A DNA stretch of 64,000 nucleotides, taken from contig CP012817.1 in assembly GCA_001936135.1 (NCBI GenBank), positions 2,418,001 through 2,482,000 on the forward strand, in the 5' to 3' direction. This document shows, piece by piece, positions 1 to 9,605 of this stretch (positions are counted from its first letter, which is position 1; each line of letters begins with the position of its first letter). This DNA is from Saccharomycopsis fibuligera x Saccharomycopsis cf. fibuligera. Its lineage: Eukaryota; Ascomycota; Saccharomycetes; Ascoideales; Saccharomycopsidaceae. The notes below the pieces were generated by a model. The model saw only the letters and a list, made by a program, of their open reading frames with translations. It had not been told where the DNA came from and did not search any database. The position numbers and the translations under genes are program-made.

Positions 1-3000
1 TGGCCGGATAAAAAGGAACAGACCCCAAAAAACACCACTGAAAATGATAAGCAAGAAACGTCTGACAACTTTGGTGACGATATCGGTAACGATTATGAAA
101 CAGCAAACGCTTCCTTATCAAGTGCCTCTGTACAAACCAGGGAGTCGCCGCGCACACAAAACAGTTCACTTCATGAAAGCAATGCGGATCCAGAAGCAAA
201 CGGATTGCTAAGTTTAGAAAGAAGTGCGCAAGTGGCGAGTAGCACAGACTCAGAAACTGTGGGTCTTCTCAATGAGCCAGAAGAGCTAAACCACCAATAC
301 ATCACGGACGGCGATTTAGATGCAGCGAATAGAAACGAGTCAAGCGATGAGGAGGAGCTTTCTGACGAAGGAACCATTGAGGATAATGAAGAGTCTTTTT
401 ACCAATTGATTGACTCTGACGATGTCATGTTGAAGCTATATTCAACTGTAACGAGGATAAGGTCCAAGACGGTTGAGTTTTTTGTTCGGGATGGTCATGT
501 AAATAGGTTGTTGAATATATTGGTAAACTCACAGGATGCCTTTTTGAGACGATATGAAGAGAAAAACAAAAATTATCATGAAGGAGATAATATAGAAGAG
601 CCAATTCTGCAATATGACTACAATGAATTTGATGAACTTGATTACTATTATGACAATTTGATGGTGAACCGTGAAAAAGAGCTAATTACAAACAGTGAAA
701 TTGAATTTGATGAAGATGATTACAATCTGGACAGTATAAGAACAAAGGTCAAAGACCATATAGAATTTAGTCGAAACAAAACAAAAGATGACGAGTTTAA
801 CGTCATTTTAGATTCCTTGGACTCGGGTATAAAGAATTTAGCTGTCCTGAATGGCGGCGGCAACAACTCGATAGCAAAGCCAGAAAACGCAAAAGAACAC
901 GACTTGAAAGAAAGACAAAAATATAGCGAGCTTAGCCACGATCAACCAAACCTTTTGCAAGATCATCAGTCAAAGTTCACTAAAGAAGATGAAAAAACGA
1001 TAAGAAGATGCAATGTCATTGCTGAAGTTTACGCTTCTGATATACCCGTAATTATGGACACTTTTATATCCAATAATGACAACCTAGCCAAGTTGTGGAC
1101 AATTTTAGAGAAACCGTCGCTTTATAAAATAGTACCTTTGGTCCAGCTTTTTGTTAAAATTAATGAAACTTTATTGGTTAAAAAGACAGACCAGTACTTG
1201 AATTTTATAAGGCTAAACATCAACTTGGTTGACCTTTTCGTTAAAAGAAATATTGATATTTCTTTATTGAATGAGTTTTTGATAAAGCTTATTATAACGG
1301 ATAAAGTTAGCAGGCCTACGGGTATCATAGAAGCGTTGATGGAGCAGTCTTTCGTTCAGCATTTATTAAACTTGATAGACAATAAGTATCCTTTTTACAT
1401 CAGAGAATTTGCTGGAGACTTGATCAAAAATTTGGTTAGTTTATCTACTTACACATCTACTACGGAAAATGATGACACTTTAATTATTGGCCCTAATAGC
1501 TTAACCAGAGAATTGGTAAGCCATAAAAGTATTTGGAAAATTGCCAACAAGATAAAGCAAGGTGGGAAAACACTATTTATTTTGGTTGACATTTTAATTG
1601 AGCTTATTCGTAAAAATAATGCTGATTATGATGATTTCAACTTGTTAAAATTTAGCAAATATCAAAAATTTTTAAGCGAGTACCAGAGTCCGGTAGCAAG
1701 ACAAGCTGAAACTGCAAATGCAAATGCAAATGCAAATGCAAATGTGAAGGCAAATGTGAATGCAAATGTGAATGCAAATGCGAATGCAAATGCCAATATG
1801 AAATCACCCCTGACTTCTAAATTCTCAATTGATATGGAAGAGCAAAATAGAGAAGAATTCAATAAACTCATTGATGCGTATCCTCCAAGTGATCACGATC
1901 CAATTTATTTAAACAATATTTTGAAGATATTCTCATTCAACCTACCTTGGATATATGAACGGCTTAATGAAAATTTGGGCCATTTGGACGATAGTTACAT
2001 ATTTGACGAAAAAGCGGTTGATTACTATTTTTTTGAATCAGATCCAAATGAAATTGCAGCAGATCAATCTAACGAGGCATCCAAATTTATCGAAAACAAA
2101 CAGTACATCAAACAAACTTTTGGATATATTGAAAAGTTAAGTTTTGACAAATTAAAATTGGTAGAGTTAGTCGCAGAGTTGTTGCACTGCTCTAATATCA
2201 AACTTTATAATAATAGAAACGCTGAATGGTTAATAAATCAAAGAAATGATCTTATTGAAATGAAACGCAAATTTTTAAATGAAGCTATTGATGAAAAACT
2301 ATCGTTGTTGGACAAGTCAGAAGAGGATATCAAACTTGAACAAACTACAAATTATACACTTCCTGTTTTAGATAAACAATTGACTAACACTGAAAGCTTC
2401 ATTGCTGAAAATGATGAAGTCGAAGATGATGACGATGATGATGACGAAGAGGATGATGATGATGATGATGATAATGATAATAATAATGATGATGATGATG
2501 ATGATGATGAATCATATGAAAGATTTCACTATGAAAACGGTAGCGAAAGTGATTTCAATATTGATGGACCTGAAGAAACACACAAGACCACATCTACCTC
2601 TAGTTATTCTCTCCCGCTGATGAACGCAAATACTAGTGAAGAAAAGGAATTGTCCGAAACTGAAAGAAAGGCCAAAAAAGAAAGTATGTTAAGTAAGCTT
2701 GCTTTAAAGATTGATAACAGTATCAACAATAAAGTACCTGTTTCAGAACCAGATACTGCTGACAAACCAAATACGTTTTCTTTGAACCTTCACCAAAACA
2801 AATTTGTGACTAATAAGGATTCTCCTTCATTCCACGAGGAGTCTGCAAATGTAGGATCCGATGATGATGATGATGATGATGATTCTTCCAGTTTCAATAA
2901 AAAGTTTCTATTCGCGGGTGCTACTGAAGAAGATGCTGAGTATGAAAATTTGGGTCTCAAATTTGACAACAAACACCCTTTTGTGTCCACTGATAATGAC

Positions 3001-4125
3001 AAGATTTTACGAGATGGTCCTTCTTTGGGAGATTTTTTCAAAATTAGACTACATGATGTAGGACTTTTAGACTTGGTTATTAGAAAAATGTTTACTAAGT
3101 ACCCCTGGAATAATTTTTGGCATAATGTTGTGTTTGATTTGATTCAACAACTTTTGAACTGCAAGATCAATGTGAATTTCAATAGCTTTTTAGTGGCTGA
3201 TTTGTTCACTAGATCCAGACTCATTGATATTGTTTTAGTAGCTTATAAGAAAAACAAAATTTTCCACCAAACTTTTGGCATTGAATTTGGTTATATGGGG
3301 CATGTATCGTTGGTCAGTGAAGAAATCAATAAATTCACGTCAGAAAATGATCTCATTACCATTGATTCAAGAATTCTAGATTACGCATGTTCTCAAGATT
3401 GGCTCAACTATATTAACAAAAATCTAACAGAGACCAGAAATAATTACAGTGTGGTGTTGGGCGGTAAGAAACCCAATGATGATATATACTATAGAAACCC
3501 AGATAGTATTGTTTTAGCTGGTACCGAAAAAGAAATTCAAGATCAAGATTTGTTAAAAAGCAATCCAGAAAAACTCAAAGAACTAAGTAATTCACAAAAC
3601 TTAAATAATAACGATAATGATGCTAATGCTAATAGTGACGGCAATAGTGATGGTGATAGTGATGGTGATAGTGATGACGATCAAAATAACAATCATACTA
3701 ATGACGATAATAGCGTCGATCTGGGTCAAGTATCAAACGAACTTTATGAAGAAAGTTTTCCTGTGACATTTGAAAAGCCCAAGTCAGTTGGTCTGAAACA
3801 ATCATCATTAGTCAAATCTATGCCTACTTTTCAACAAATATCAAAAAAAAATGCTGATTTAAAAAAAAATCTCAAGCAAAATGTCGGACTTGCTGATGAT
3901 GACGATGATGAGGAGGAAGATGAAGACGATGCACATAATAGATTTGGAATTAATAACCGCATTTACAAAGGCAATGGTGGTGGTAATGATAGCGGTGCTA
4001 GTAAATTCAATAATGATAACGACAATAATCATAATAACGATAATGTTGACGATGATGATGACGACGATGACAATGAAGATGATTATGATGACGATTTTGA
4101 CATTGGAATATTCGCAAAGAAATAG
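1..4125 (+). CDS. SAP190: SIT4 phosphatase-associated protein (SAPS family), 5' end missing
   Basis: The reading frame is open from base 1, so the gene starts before the window; 1,374 codons are visible. The protein resembles the yeast Sap155/185/190 family, regulatory partners of the PP6-type phosphatase Sit4 that act in G1 progression and TORC1 signalling. SAPS-like helical sequence lies at about visible residues 155-510 and again at about 1010-1155. Between and after them are low-complexity inserts: an Ala-Asn repeat (about 571-600), several Asp runs (about 806-838 and 954-961) and an acidic Asn/Asp-rich tail. The visible part alone exceeds the roughly 1,000-1,060 residues of the S. cerevisiae proteins, because of these inserts. 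The few CTG codons seen are all in loops. Which of the SAP paralogues it matches best is not resolved; the symbol marks the family. Confidence 0.85.
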   Translation, partial: WPDKKEQTPKNTTENDKQETSDNFGDDIGNDYETANASLSSASVQTRESPRTQNSSLHESNADPEANGLLSLERSAQVASSTDSETVGLLNEPEELNHQYITDGDLDAANRNESSDEEELSDEGTIEDNEESFYQLIDSDDVMLKLYSTVTRIRSKTVEFFVRDGHVNRLLNILVNSQDAFLRRYEEKNKNYHEGDNIEEPILQYDYNEFDELDYYYDNLMVNREKELITNSEIEFDEDDYNLDSIRTKVKDHIEFSRNKTKDDEFNVILDSLDSGIKNLAVLNGGGNNSIAKPENAKEHDLKERQKYSELSHDQPNLLQDHQSKFTKEDEKTIRRCNVIAEVYASDIPVIMDTFISNNDNLAKLWTILEKPSLYKIVPLVQLFVKINETLLVKKTDQYLNFIRLNINLVDLFVKRNIDISLLNEFLIKLIITDKVSRPTGIIEALMEQSFVQHLLNLIDNKYPFYIREFAGDLIKNLVSLSTYTSTTENDDTLIIGPNSLTRELVSHKSIWKIANKIKQGGKTLFILVDILIELIRKNNADYDDFNLLKFSKYQKFLSEYQSPVARQAETANANANANANVKANVNANVNANANANANMKSPLTSKFSIDMEEQNREEFNKLIDAYPPSDHDPIYLNNILKIFSFNLPWIYERLNENLGHLDDSYIFDEKAVDYYFFESDPNEIAADQSNEASKFIENKQYIKQTFGYIEKLSFDKLKLVELVAELLHCSNIKLYNNRNAEWLINQRNDLIEMKRKFLNEAIDEKLSLLDKSEEDIKLEQTTNYTLPVLDKQLTNTESFIAENDEVEDDDDDDDEEDDDDDDDNDNNNDDDDDDDESYERFHYENGSESDFNIDGPEETHKTTSTSSYSLPLMNANTSEEKELSETERKAKKESMLSKLALKIDNSINNKVPVSEPDTADKPNTFSLNLHQNKFVTNKDSPSFHEESANVGSDDDDDDDDSSSFNKKFLFAGATEEDAEYENLGLKFDNKHPFVSTDNDKILRDGPSLGDFFKIRLHDVGLLDLVIRKMFTKYPWNNFWHNVVFDLIQQLLNCKINVNFNSFLVADLFTRSRLIDIVLVAYKKNKIFHQTFGIEFGYMGHVSLVSEEINKFTSENDLITIDSRILDYACSQDWLNYINKNLTETRNNYSVVLGGKKPNDDIYYRNPDSIVLAGTEKEIQDQDLLKSNPEKLKELSNSQNLNNNDNDANANSDGNSDGDSDGDSDDDQNNNHTNDDNSVDLGQVSNELYEESFPVTFEKPKSVGLKQSSLVKSMPTFQQISKKNADLKKNLKQNVGLADDDDDEEEDEDDAHNRFGINNRIYKGNGGGNDSGASKFNNDNDNNHNNDNVDDDDDDDDNEDDYDDDFDIGIFAKK
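1712..1800 (+). repeat. AATGCA-type hexamer repeat coding (Ala-Asn)n
   Basis: A degenerate six-base repeat (aatgca, with variants aatgtg and aatgcg) lies in frame in the SAPS-family gene and encodes alternating Asn and Ala with occasional Val/Lys. It interrupts the helical domain and is likely to vary in length between strains. Confidence 0.85.
2418..2512 (+). repeat. GAT/GAC trinucleotide tract coding an acidic run
   Basis: Near-continuous GAT/GAC codons with a short AAT stretch encode about 30 Asp/Glu/Asn residues in the SAPS-family gene. Mixed codons suggest an older, partly interrupted tract. Smaller GAT tracts recur at 2860-2883, 3895-3930 and 4048-4110. Confidence 0.85.
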
Positions 4126-4862
4126 GTTTATCGTTTTCGGAAGGGCATTTTACTTTTTTTTATTCTTTTCTTTGATTTTTTAATAATTTCTTTCTCATTT
4201 GTGTTTGATTTTAGCCTCATAAGGAGTTTTTTGATATCGTTTTTTGTTTCGAATCAGCTACTTTTCTCGATCCCTTTTCTTTTTTTTTTTTTTTTTTGTT
4301 TCCTAACATTTATATACTTGTTTATGTTTTCTCGTTTTTGTTTTTCATTAATGCATTGTTGTTCTTCCGTATGTTGTTTCAACATTTCCGATTCTTGTAA
4401 ACATTTTTCTCTACAATCATAAGCACTTTTTTTGATCCGTTGAGGAAATTTATATTGATAGTTTATATAAAAATCAAAAGCAATTGAAGCAATAAAACCA
4501 AATTAAAACAGCAAAAATATAATAAGAATTTGAGTTAAAAGAAAAAAGGATGACCCCATAAACATGAATAAAGATATTAGCAATATTTTTTTTTTTTTTA
4601 ATTAATAATCAAGAAAACAAATGCCAAAACGTTTTATATGCAGTTGATGCATCGTAAGTCATGAAACTTAAATGAGATAAAAAAAATATAAAAATAGGAT
4701 AAATTAACGTAGGATATCATATAAGAATAAGAAACCCGAAGAAGTAAATATCAAGTCCAGACACACCACTAAAAAACAACACAAGGGAAAACATTAGGAG
4801 CAAGAAAGGAGAAAAATCAAACCAACCGACCGACATATTACATTAATTTTTACAAAGCAAGC
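4126..4862. other. Convergent intergenic region
   Basis: AT-rich spacer between two 3' ends. It contains a T run at 4280-4297 and other T-rich stretches suited to 3' end formation. I see no supported gene. Confidence 0.6.
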
Positions 4863-6203
4863 TTAGTATCTGTAAATGTCAGCCTTAAATGGACCTTCAA
4901 CTGGAACACCCAAGTATTCGGATTGTACTGGAGTCAAAGTAGTCAATTTAGCACCCAAGTGGTCCAAATGCAATTTGGCAACAGTTTCATCCAAAATCTT
5001 TGGCAAGGTGGCAACATCAACACCGAATGGACCAGTCTTTTGGAATTCAATAAATTCCTTCTTGAAGGCTTCATTGTTAGCGTTGAAAAGAGCAATTTGG
5101 GCCAAAACTTGGTTAGAGAAAGAACAAGACATGACAAAAGAAGAGTGTCCGGTGGCACAACCCAAGTTAACCAATCTACCTGAAGCCAAAAGAATAACGT
5201 GTCTGCCAGATTCCAACAAGTATCTGTCAACTTGTGGTTTGATGTTAACGTGTTCTTTGGCGTTAGTAGTCAACCATTGGACATCAATTTCAATATCAAA
5301 GTGACCAATGTTACAAACAATAGCATCTTCTGGCATATCCAAGAAGTTCTTACCAGTGATAATGTCTCTGCAACCAGTAGTGGTGACAAAGATTTGACCA
5401 ATCTTGGCAACTTCATCCAATGGGGCAACTTGGTAACCAGAAACAGCAGCTTGCAAAGCGTTAATTGGATCAATTTCACTGACAATGACTCTAGCACCCA
5501 TGGATCTCAAAGCCATAGCGCAACCTTTACCAACATCACCGAAACCAGCAACAACAGCGGTTTTACCAGCAATCATTACATCGGTAGCTCTTTTAATACC
5601 ATCGATCAAAGATTCTCTGCAACCATACAAGTTGTCGAACTTAGATTTAGTAACAGAGTCATTGACGTTGATAGCTGGAACCTTCAATTTACCATCCTTC
5701 AACATCTTGTACAAGTGGTGGACACCAGTGGTGGTTTCTTCAGAAAGACCAAAACAGTCATCCAACATGTCTGGATATTTTTCATGAACAAGGGAGGTCA
5801 AGTCACCACCGTCATCCAAAATCAAGTTCAATTTTTTGTTGTCTTTGAAAGCAAACAATTGTTGTTCAATACACCACAAGTATTCTTCTTCAGTTTCACC
5901 TTTCCAAGCAAAGACTGGGACACCGGCAGCGGCAATAGCAGCGGCAGCGTGATCTTGGGTGGAGTAGATGTTACAAGACGACCAAGTGACTTCAGCACCC
6001 AAAGCAGTCAAAGTTTCAATCAAAACAGCGGTTTGAACAGTCATGTGCAAACAACCAGCGATTCTAGCACCGGCCAATGGTTGAGCTTTGGCGTACTTTC
6101 TTCTAATAGCCATCAAGCCAGGCATTTCATTTTCGGACAATTCAATGTCTTTTCTGCCGAAGGCAGCCAAACTGATGTCAGCAACTTTGTAGTTAGTAGC
6201 CAT
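4863..6203 (-). CDS. SAH1: S-adenosyl-L-homocysteine hydrolase
   Basis: Adenosylhomocysteinase, 446 residues, against 449 for the S. cerevisiae enzyme. It splits S-adenosylhomocysteine reversibly into adenosine and homocysteine in the cytosol, relieving product inhibition of methyltransferases and feeding the methionine cycle. The NAD-binding Rossmann motif GFGDVGKG is clear, preceded by substrate-domain sequence such as [13 protein letters not shown], and the chain ends in the family's ...ADIYRY, whose Lys/Tyr residues contact NAD. The start is the first ATG and matches the family N-terminus. Codon use is strongly biased, as expected for an abundant enzyme. A CACGTG box lies about 210 bases upstream. 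Long ORFs on the opposite strand are shadows of this biased coding. Confidence 0.98.
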   Translation of the reverse strand: MATNYKVADISLAAFGRKDIELSENEMPGLMAIRRKYAKAQPLAGARIAGCLHMTVQTAVLIETLTALGAEVTWSSCNIYSTQDHAAAAIAAAGVPVFAWKGETEEEYLWCIEQQLFAFKDNKKLNLILDDGGDLTSLVHEKYPDMLDDCFGLSEETTTGVHHLYKMLKDGKLKVPAINVNDSVTKSKFDNLYGCRESLIDGIKRATDVMIAGKTAVVAGFGDVGKGCAMALRSMGARVIVSEIDPINALQAAVSGYQVAPLDEVAKIGQIFVTTTGCRDIITGKNFLDMPEDAIVCNIGHFDIEIDVQWLTTNAKEHVNIKPQVDRYLLESGRHVILLASGRLVNLGCATGHSSFVMSCSFSNQVLAQIALFNANNEAFKKEFIEFQKTGPFGVDVATLPKILDETVAKLHLDHLGAKLTTLTPVQSEYLGVPVEGPFKADIYRY

Positions 6204-6590
6204 TTTGTGATAAACTTAGGTTATATATATGTGTGTGTGTTGTAAAACGTGGGGATGGAAATACAAAACAAGTAAAGAAATTTTTTCAGAAATAGTTAGG
6301 AATGTGGAAAAATGTGGATTCAGAAGCTTATAAAATATTTTTTCTGCTAATTGTATAGATTCATCACCACATGAAAATTTTTTAATCCAACAAAAAGAAA
6401 AAACTGTATGTGTCACGTGTTTACCATTTTTGGCGGTTTTCACTCCCAAATGAGACAGCTATACGAGGACAAATTTTTATGCTAAAGAGTTAAGGCCAAC
6501 ATTGATAATGGTAACAGTATTGTTGATAACTTTTTATGGCATACGCCAGTGTATATTATAGTAGTGTACAGTTTTACAGTTACAAAGTGT
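6204..6590. other. SAH1 promoter region
   Basis: Upstream region of SAH1 and 3' flank of the next minus-strand gene. It holds a short TG-rich repeat near 6228-6240 and a CACGTG box at 6414-6419. No gene seen. Confidence 0.6.
6407..6419. promoter_or_regulatory. CACGTG box upstream of SAH1 (Cbf1-type)
   Basis: The 13-mer TATGTGTCACGTG ends in the palindrome CACGTG, the core bound by Cbf1/Tye7-type bHLH proteins. Cbf1 sites are usual in sulfur-amino-acid genes. The same 13-mer recurs at 7838-7850. Binding is inferred. Confidence 0.5.
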
Positions 6591-7703
6591 CTAGTAATAG
6601 AAGTAGTAGTCAATGTACCCCGTGTCGGTGTCGTCATCTTGCAAGAACACAACCGCCACGTAGCACAACCAAGCTGCCAATCCACAGAACATTAGAGCAT
6701 ACCAGTTTCGCAAAAATAAAAGGATGAAATGAATGAATTGTATCAAAAGTGACAAAAATTGGTTAAATGAGTCTTTCAGTCGCTGCTTCAATTGTTCCAT
6801 TTGGTGAGCCCAGCCCCAACTGGGCCGTTGACTCAAAGCACCGTTGTGTTGGTGTATTGTATCACTGATTTCGTTCGACTGACTGGGCATTTCGTCCCTG
6901 GTATTGGTCTTGAGCTTTGTTGAGTTATTGTCATTATTGTCATTGGATGTGGCCAAAGAGTACCGAAGTGAAACAGGTTTTCTAATAATCCTGTTCCTTA
7001 GCTCGTCTGTCAAGGTTTCCTTTGTGGACACCCCTGATAACGCGTTATTAAAATTCTTATACCAAAATTTGTCTTTGTTCAAGTAAACGTGGTAGTTTTT
7101 GCTGTTATTGGTGACATTGGGACTAAATTTATTATTGTTATTATTGATATTGATATCTTCACTTAGTTCATTTTTGAATATTGAATTGTTCCAGGGTAGT
7201 ACGCGACAATTCTCTCTATTTTTTCGTAGCCTTTCAATGGTGGTTAATTCAGATTCTTTTTTGATATTTATGGGTACTGTGGTCTGTTTTTGCTTAAATT
7301 GATACTCATTATTGACATACAAAGGTAACGGCTCCCCGAGAATTTTCTTTAATTTTGAGTTGGCATGCGGTATCACCAGCGACTTCTGAGTCGCGTTATT
7401 TGGCACAGATGGGAAAAACTTTGGTGCAGAGCCCGGCTCCTCTATATCGCTGTTATTGTTATTATCACTAATACTATTCAGAAAGTGGTTCACTGCCGAA
7501 TCAGATAATTTCTCCCCAATGCTGCCGTTGCTATTGTCACTGCTTGTACCAGAAGAAATGGTGGGATTTTGTTGCTGTGCAATGCTTCGTTTATGTCTAT
7601 TCATGATATTCGCAAGCGACTGGCGAACGTTACGGATCCTCTCGACATCACTATCTAAGGACGCGCTATAGTGATTTATGTGACGACGCTGATCTGAACT
7701 CAT
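6591..7703 (-). CDS. Orphan protein with C-terminal membrane anchor
   Basis: A 370-residue protein I do not recognise. The first 280 or so residues are polar and rich in Ser/Asn. A basic-amphipathic stretch (about 300-325) precedes one or two hydrophobic segments (about 325-360), and the last ten residues are acidic and Tyr-rich. That layout is of a tail-anchored protein facing the cytosol or nucleoplasm. A short conserved-looking block, RLRKNRENCRVLPWN, sits near residue 160. The start is the first in-frame ATG, but another ATG begins four bases upstream in a different frame and would open a short overlapping uORF if it lies in the transcript. The gene shares a 284-bp divergent promoter with TIM22. 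Function unknown. Confidence 0.75.
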   Translation of the reverse strand: MSSDQRRHINHYSASLDSDVERIRNVRQSLANIMNRHKRSIAQQQNPTISSGTSSDNSNGSIGEKLSDSAVNHFLNSISDNNNNSDIEEPGSAPKFFPSVPNNATQKSLVIPHANSKLKKILGEPLPLYVNNEYQFKQKQTTVPINIKKESELTTIERLRKNRENCRVLPWNNSIFKNELSEDININNNNNKFSPNVTNNSKNYHVYLNKDKFWYKNFNNALSGVSTKETLTDELRNRIIRKPVSLRYSLATSNDNNDNNSTKLKTNTRDEMPSQSNEISDTIHQHNGALSQRPSWGWAHQMEQLKQRLKDSFNQFLSLLIQFIHFILLFLRNWYALMFCGLAAWLCYVAVVFLQDDDTDTGYIDYYFYY

Positions 7704-7987
7704 TCATGTCGTTTTATAATGATTGTAACTGACGATTTATGCTTAGTTATAGCCTTAATGTTGTAATGGTACTTCCTCTCCTTTCGTTAAGATGTTTTTG
7801 TTTATCAACATTTACGTAAACAAACAGCAAAATGCACTATGTGTCACGTGCTATACTTTTTTATTTTCAAATTTTTTAATGTTATCCGAGAAGCCATTAT
7901 TTTGCAGAATACGGGTGTGACATTAACCATCGCAAGGATCCCATTTAGCATACCCTCATCACCAAAAAGCACAAATTTCATATCATA
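7704..7987. promoter_or_regulatory. Divergent promoter with CACGTG and TTACGTAA
   Basis: Shared upstream region of the tail-anchored protein gene and TIM22. It contains the palindrome TTTACGTAAA at 7811-7820, whose core TTACGTAA resembles Yap-type bZIP sites, and TATGTGTCACGTG at 7838-7850. Factor assignments are inferred from the motifs. Confidence 0.45.
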
Positions 7988-8539
7988 ATGAATGGCGGAT
8001 TAGGGATATACGGCAATGTGCCTCTGAAAAAGCCTTTAGCTCAAATGACTCCTGACGAGCAGGGTGAATATGCCGCTACTCAAATCATGGAATTCATGAA
8101 GTCATGTCCTGGAAAAACGGTAATGAGTGGTGTTTCTGGTTTTTTTCTTGGTGGGTTCTTTGGTCTCTTTATGGCAAGTATGTCATATGATGCTCCTGGA
8201 ATGGGCACCGCTGTTCCGTTTTCTGATTTACCATTCAAAAGACAAATGAAGCTTATGTTTGCCGATATGGGGAAAAGAATGTATTCTAGTGCCAAAAATT
8301 TTGGTTACATTGGGGCAATTTATGCCGGTACTGAATGTGCCATAGAGAGTCTTAGAGCTAAAAATGATATTTATAATGGTGTGGCTGCTGGTTGTTTGAC
8401 TGGTGGTGGTTTGGCTGTCAAAGCTGGTCCTCAAGCTGCAGTTATTGGGTGTGCTGGTTTTGCTGCTTTTAGTACAGCTATTGATTTATACATGAGACAA
8501 GACCAAGCACCTCCCCCAAAGAATGATTATGACGATTAA
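7988..8539 (+). CDS. TIM22: Mitochondrial inner-membrane translocase subunit Tim22
   Basis: A 183-residue Tim17/22/23-family protein, the channel subunit of the TIM22 complex that inserts carrier proteins into the inner membrane. Diagnostic sequence includes [18 protein letters not shown], the [17 protein letters not shown] block, [18 protein letters not shown] and [12 protein letters not shown], all close to S. cerevisiae Tim22 (207 residues). Four hydrophobic segments with Gly-rich packing are visible. The two loop-facing cysteines (in SCPG and TEC) match those of yeast Tim22. One CTG codon lies in the poorly conserved N-terminus. The ATG chosen is the first in frame. Confidence 0.97.
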   Translation: MNGGLGIYGNVPLKKPLAQMTPDEQGEYAATQIMEFMKSCPGKTVMSGVSGFFLGGFFGLFMASMSYDAPGMGTAVPFSDLPFKRQMKLMFADMGKRMYSSAKNFGYIGAIYAGTECAIESLRAKNDIYNGVAAGCLTGGGLAVKAGPQAAVIGCAGFAAFSTAIDLYMRQDQAPPPKNDYDD

Positions 8540-8846
8540 GAGATGTGGTTCAAAGTGTCTAATTTTTCATTTTTTGCTCGGATTATGTCTTTTCTAGTGT
8601 GTGTTGTTTTACTATAATTTATTTTTTCAGTTCTTTTTACGGTTATTATTGTTTATTTTTGTCATGATTTCTTATAGATTTCCTACTCCATTGCCAACTA
8701 CCGCTTGTATTATATACATCCAAAAATGCATCGACTCTGTTTTGTTTGATTAGAATCTTACTGTAGATTAAATGGTACTAATCGTTATTGTACACTATAA
8801 AATCATACCAAATATAGCACAATGTACATTAATTTTCAAAAACAAT
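8540..8846. other. Convergent intergenic region
   Basis: Spacer between the 3' ends of TIM22 and the Phs1-like gene. AT-rich; nothing else recognised. Confidence 0.5.
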
Positions 8847-9605
8847 CTAAACCACAAGGGTTCGGGTAGTTCTGATTCTCCACAAAAAGCCATATATCGA
8901 AATAGATGCAGGAATATAGCTCACCAAAATACCCTTCATGAGATAGGAAAACAAATAATAATAATCATTATCAATCATTTGCTGAATGAATCTAAACGAC
9001 ACCAAAATCAATGCAATTTCAGCAATTTTTTGCACTGGATACAACACAAGAAAGCTTCTTCTTTTAAAGTATTTCAACATGTTAGTTGGATAAAAATAGT
9101 AAAAATAATTCAACGTCTCTTGAGCAGACACCGCAAAAAGGTAAAATCCATATGAGGTATGTCTGGAGATTTTAGGAAAATGATAAACCACAGCCCACGT
9201 CACAAATAATCCAGCAACAGCTTTGGATAATTTCAATAACGTTAATCTTCTAGGGAACTTGAATATGAAAGCAGATAAAGCGAATTGTGATATAAGTGAC
9301 GCAGTATACAAGTATTGGAAATACTCAGCAATCCCGCCAGGAAGAAATCTTCTTCCTACTAGTGGCGCAAGCACAAGTAATCGCACCAAACAGCAAAACC
9401 ATAAAAGGAAAAACACCAAATTATTGAAAAGCACAAGCCGTGGAAGAAAACCATACCGGCGCGCTGAGCGTCTAATTTGACGACGACCAGATGTCTGCTG
9501 CTGCGTTGAATATTGTTGTTGTTGATGTGGTGGTATTGCTGAGTGACGGGCGGCGGCTGCAGCCGATGGTGGCGGTTGTTGTTTTTGTTGCTGTTGTTGT
9601 ATCAT
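8847..9605 (-). CDS. Divergent Phs1/PTPLA-like 3-hydroxyacyl-CoA dehydratase
   Basis: A 252-residue polytopic membrane protein. The first 50 residues are a Gln/Ala-rich cytosolic tail coded by CAA/CAG repeats; about six hydrophobic segments follow. The segment FLVLYPVQKIAEIALI lines up with the Phs1 active-site region: Tyr189 and Glu196 are seven residues apart, like catalytic Tyr149 and Glu156 of S. cerevisiae Phs1. The preceding LNYFYYF matches the RYLYYF region. Phs1 dehydrates 3-hydroxyacyl-CoA in ER very-long-chain fatty acid elongation. Identity elsewhere looks low and the polyQ tail is unusual, so this may be a paralogue rather than the main PHS1. The family call is fairly good; the exact role is open. 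Confidence 0.7.
   Translation of the reverse strand: MIQQQQQKQQPPPSAAAAARHSAIPPHQQQQYSTQQQTSGRRQIRRSARRYGFLPRLVLFNNLVFFLLWFCCLVRLLVLAPLVGRRFLPGGIAEYFQYLYTASLISQFALSAFIFKFPRRLTLLKLSKAVAGLFVTWAVVYHFPKISRHTSYGFYLFAVSAQETLNYFYYFYPTNMLKYFKRRSFLVLYPVQKIAEIALILVSFRFIQQMIDNDYYYLFSYLMKGILVSYIPASISIYGFLWRIRTTRTLVV

Noticed and set aside
5199-6245. 348-codon ORF antisense to SAH1, and other antisense frames there
   Set aside because: A shadow of strongly biased SAH1 codon use; the product is Ser/Asn/Gln-rich with no family features and the sense strand encodes a near-invariant enzyme.
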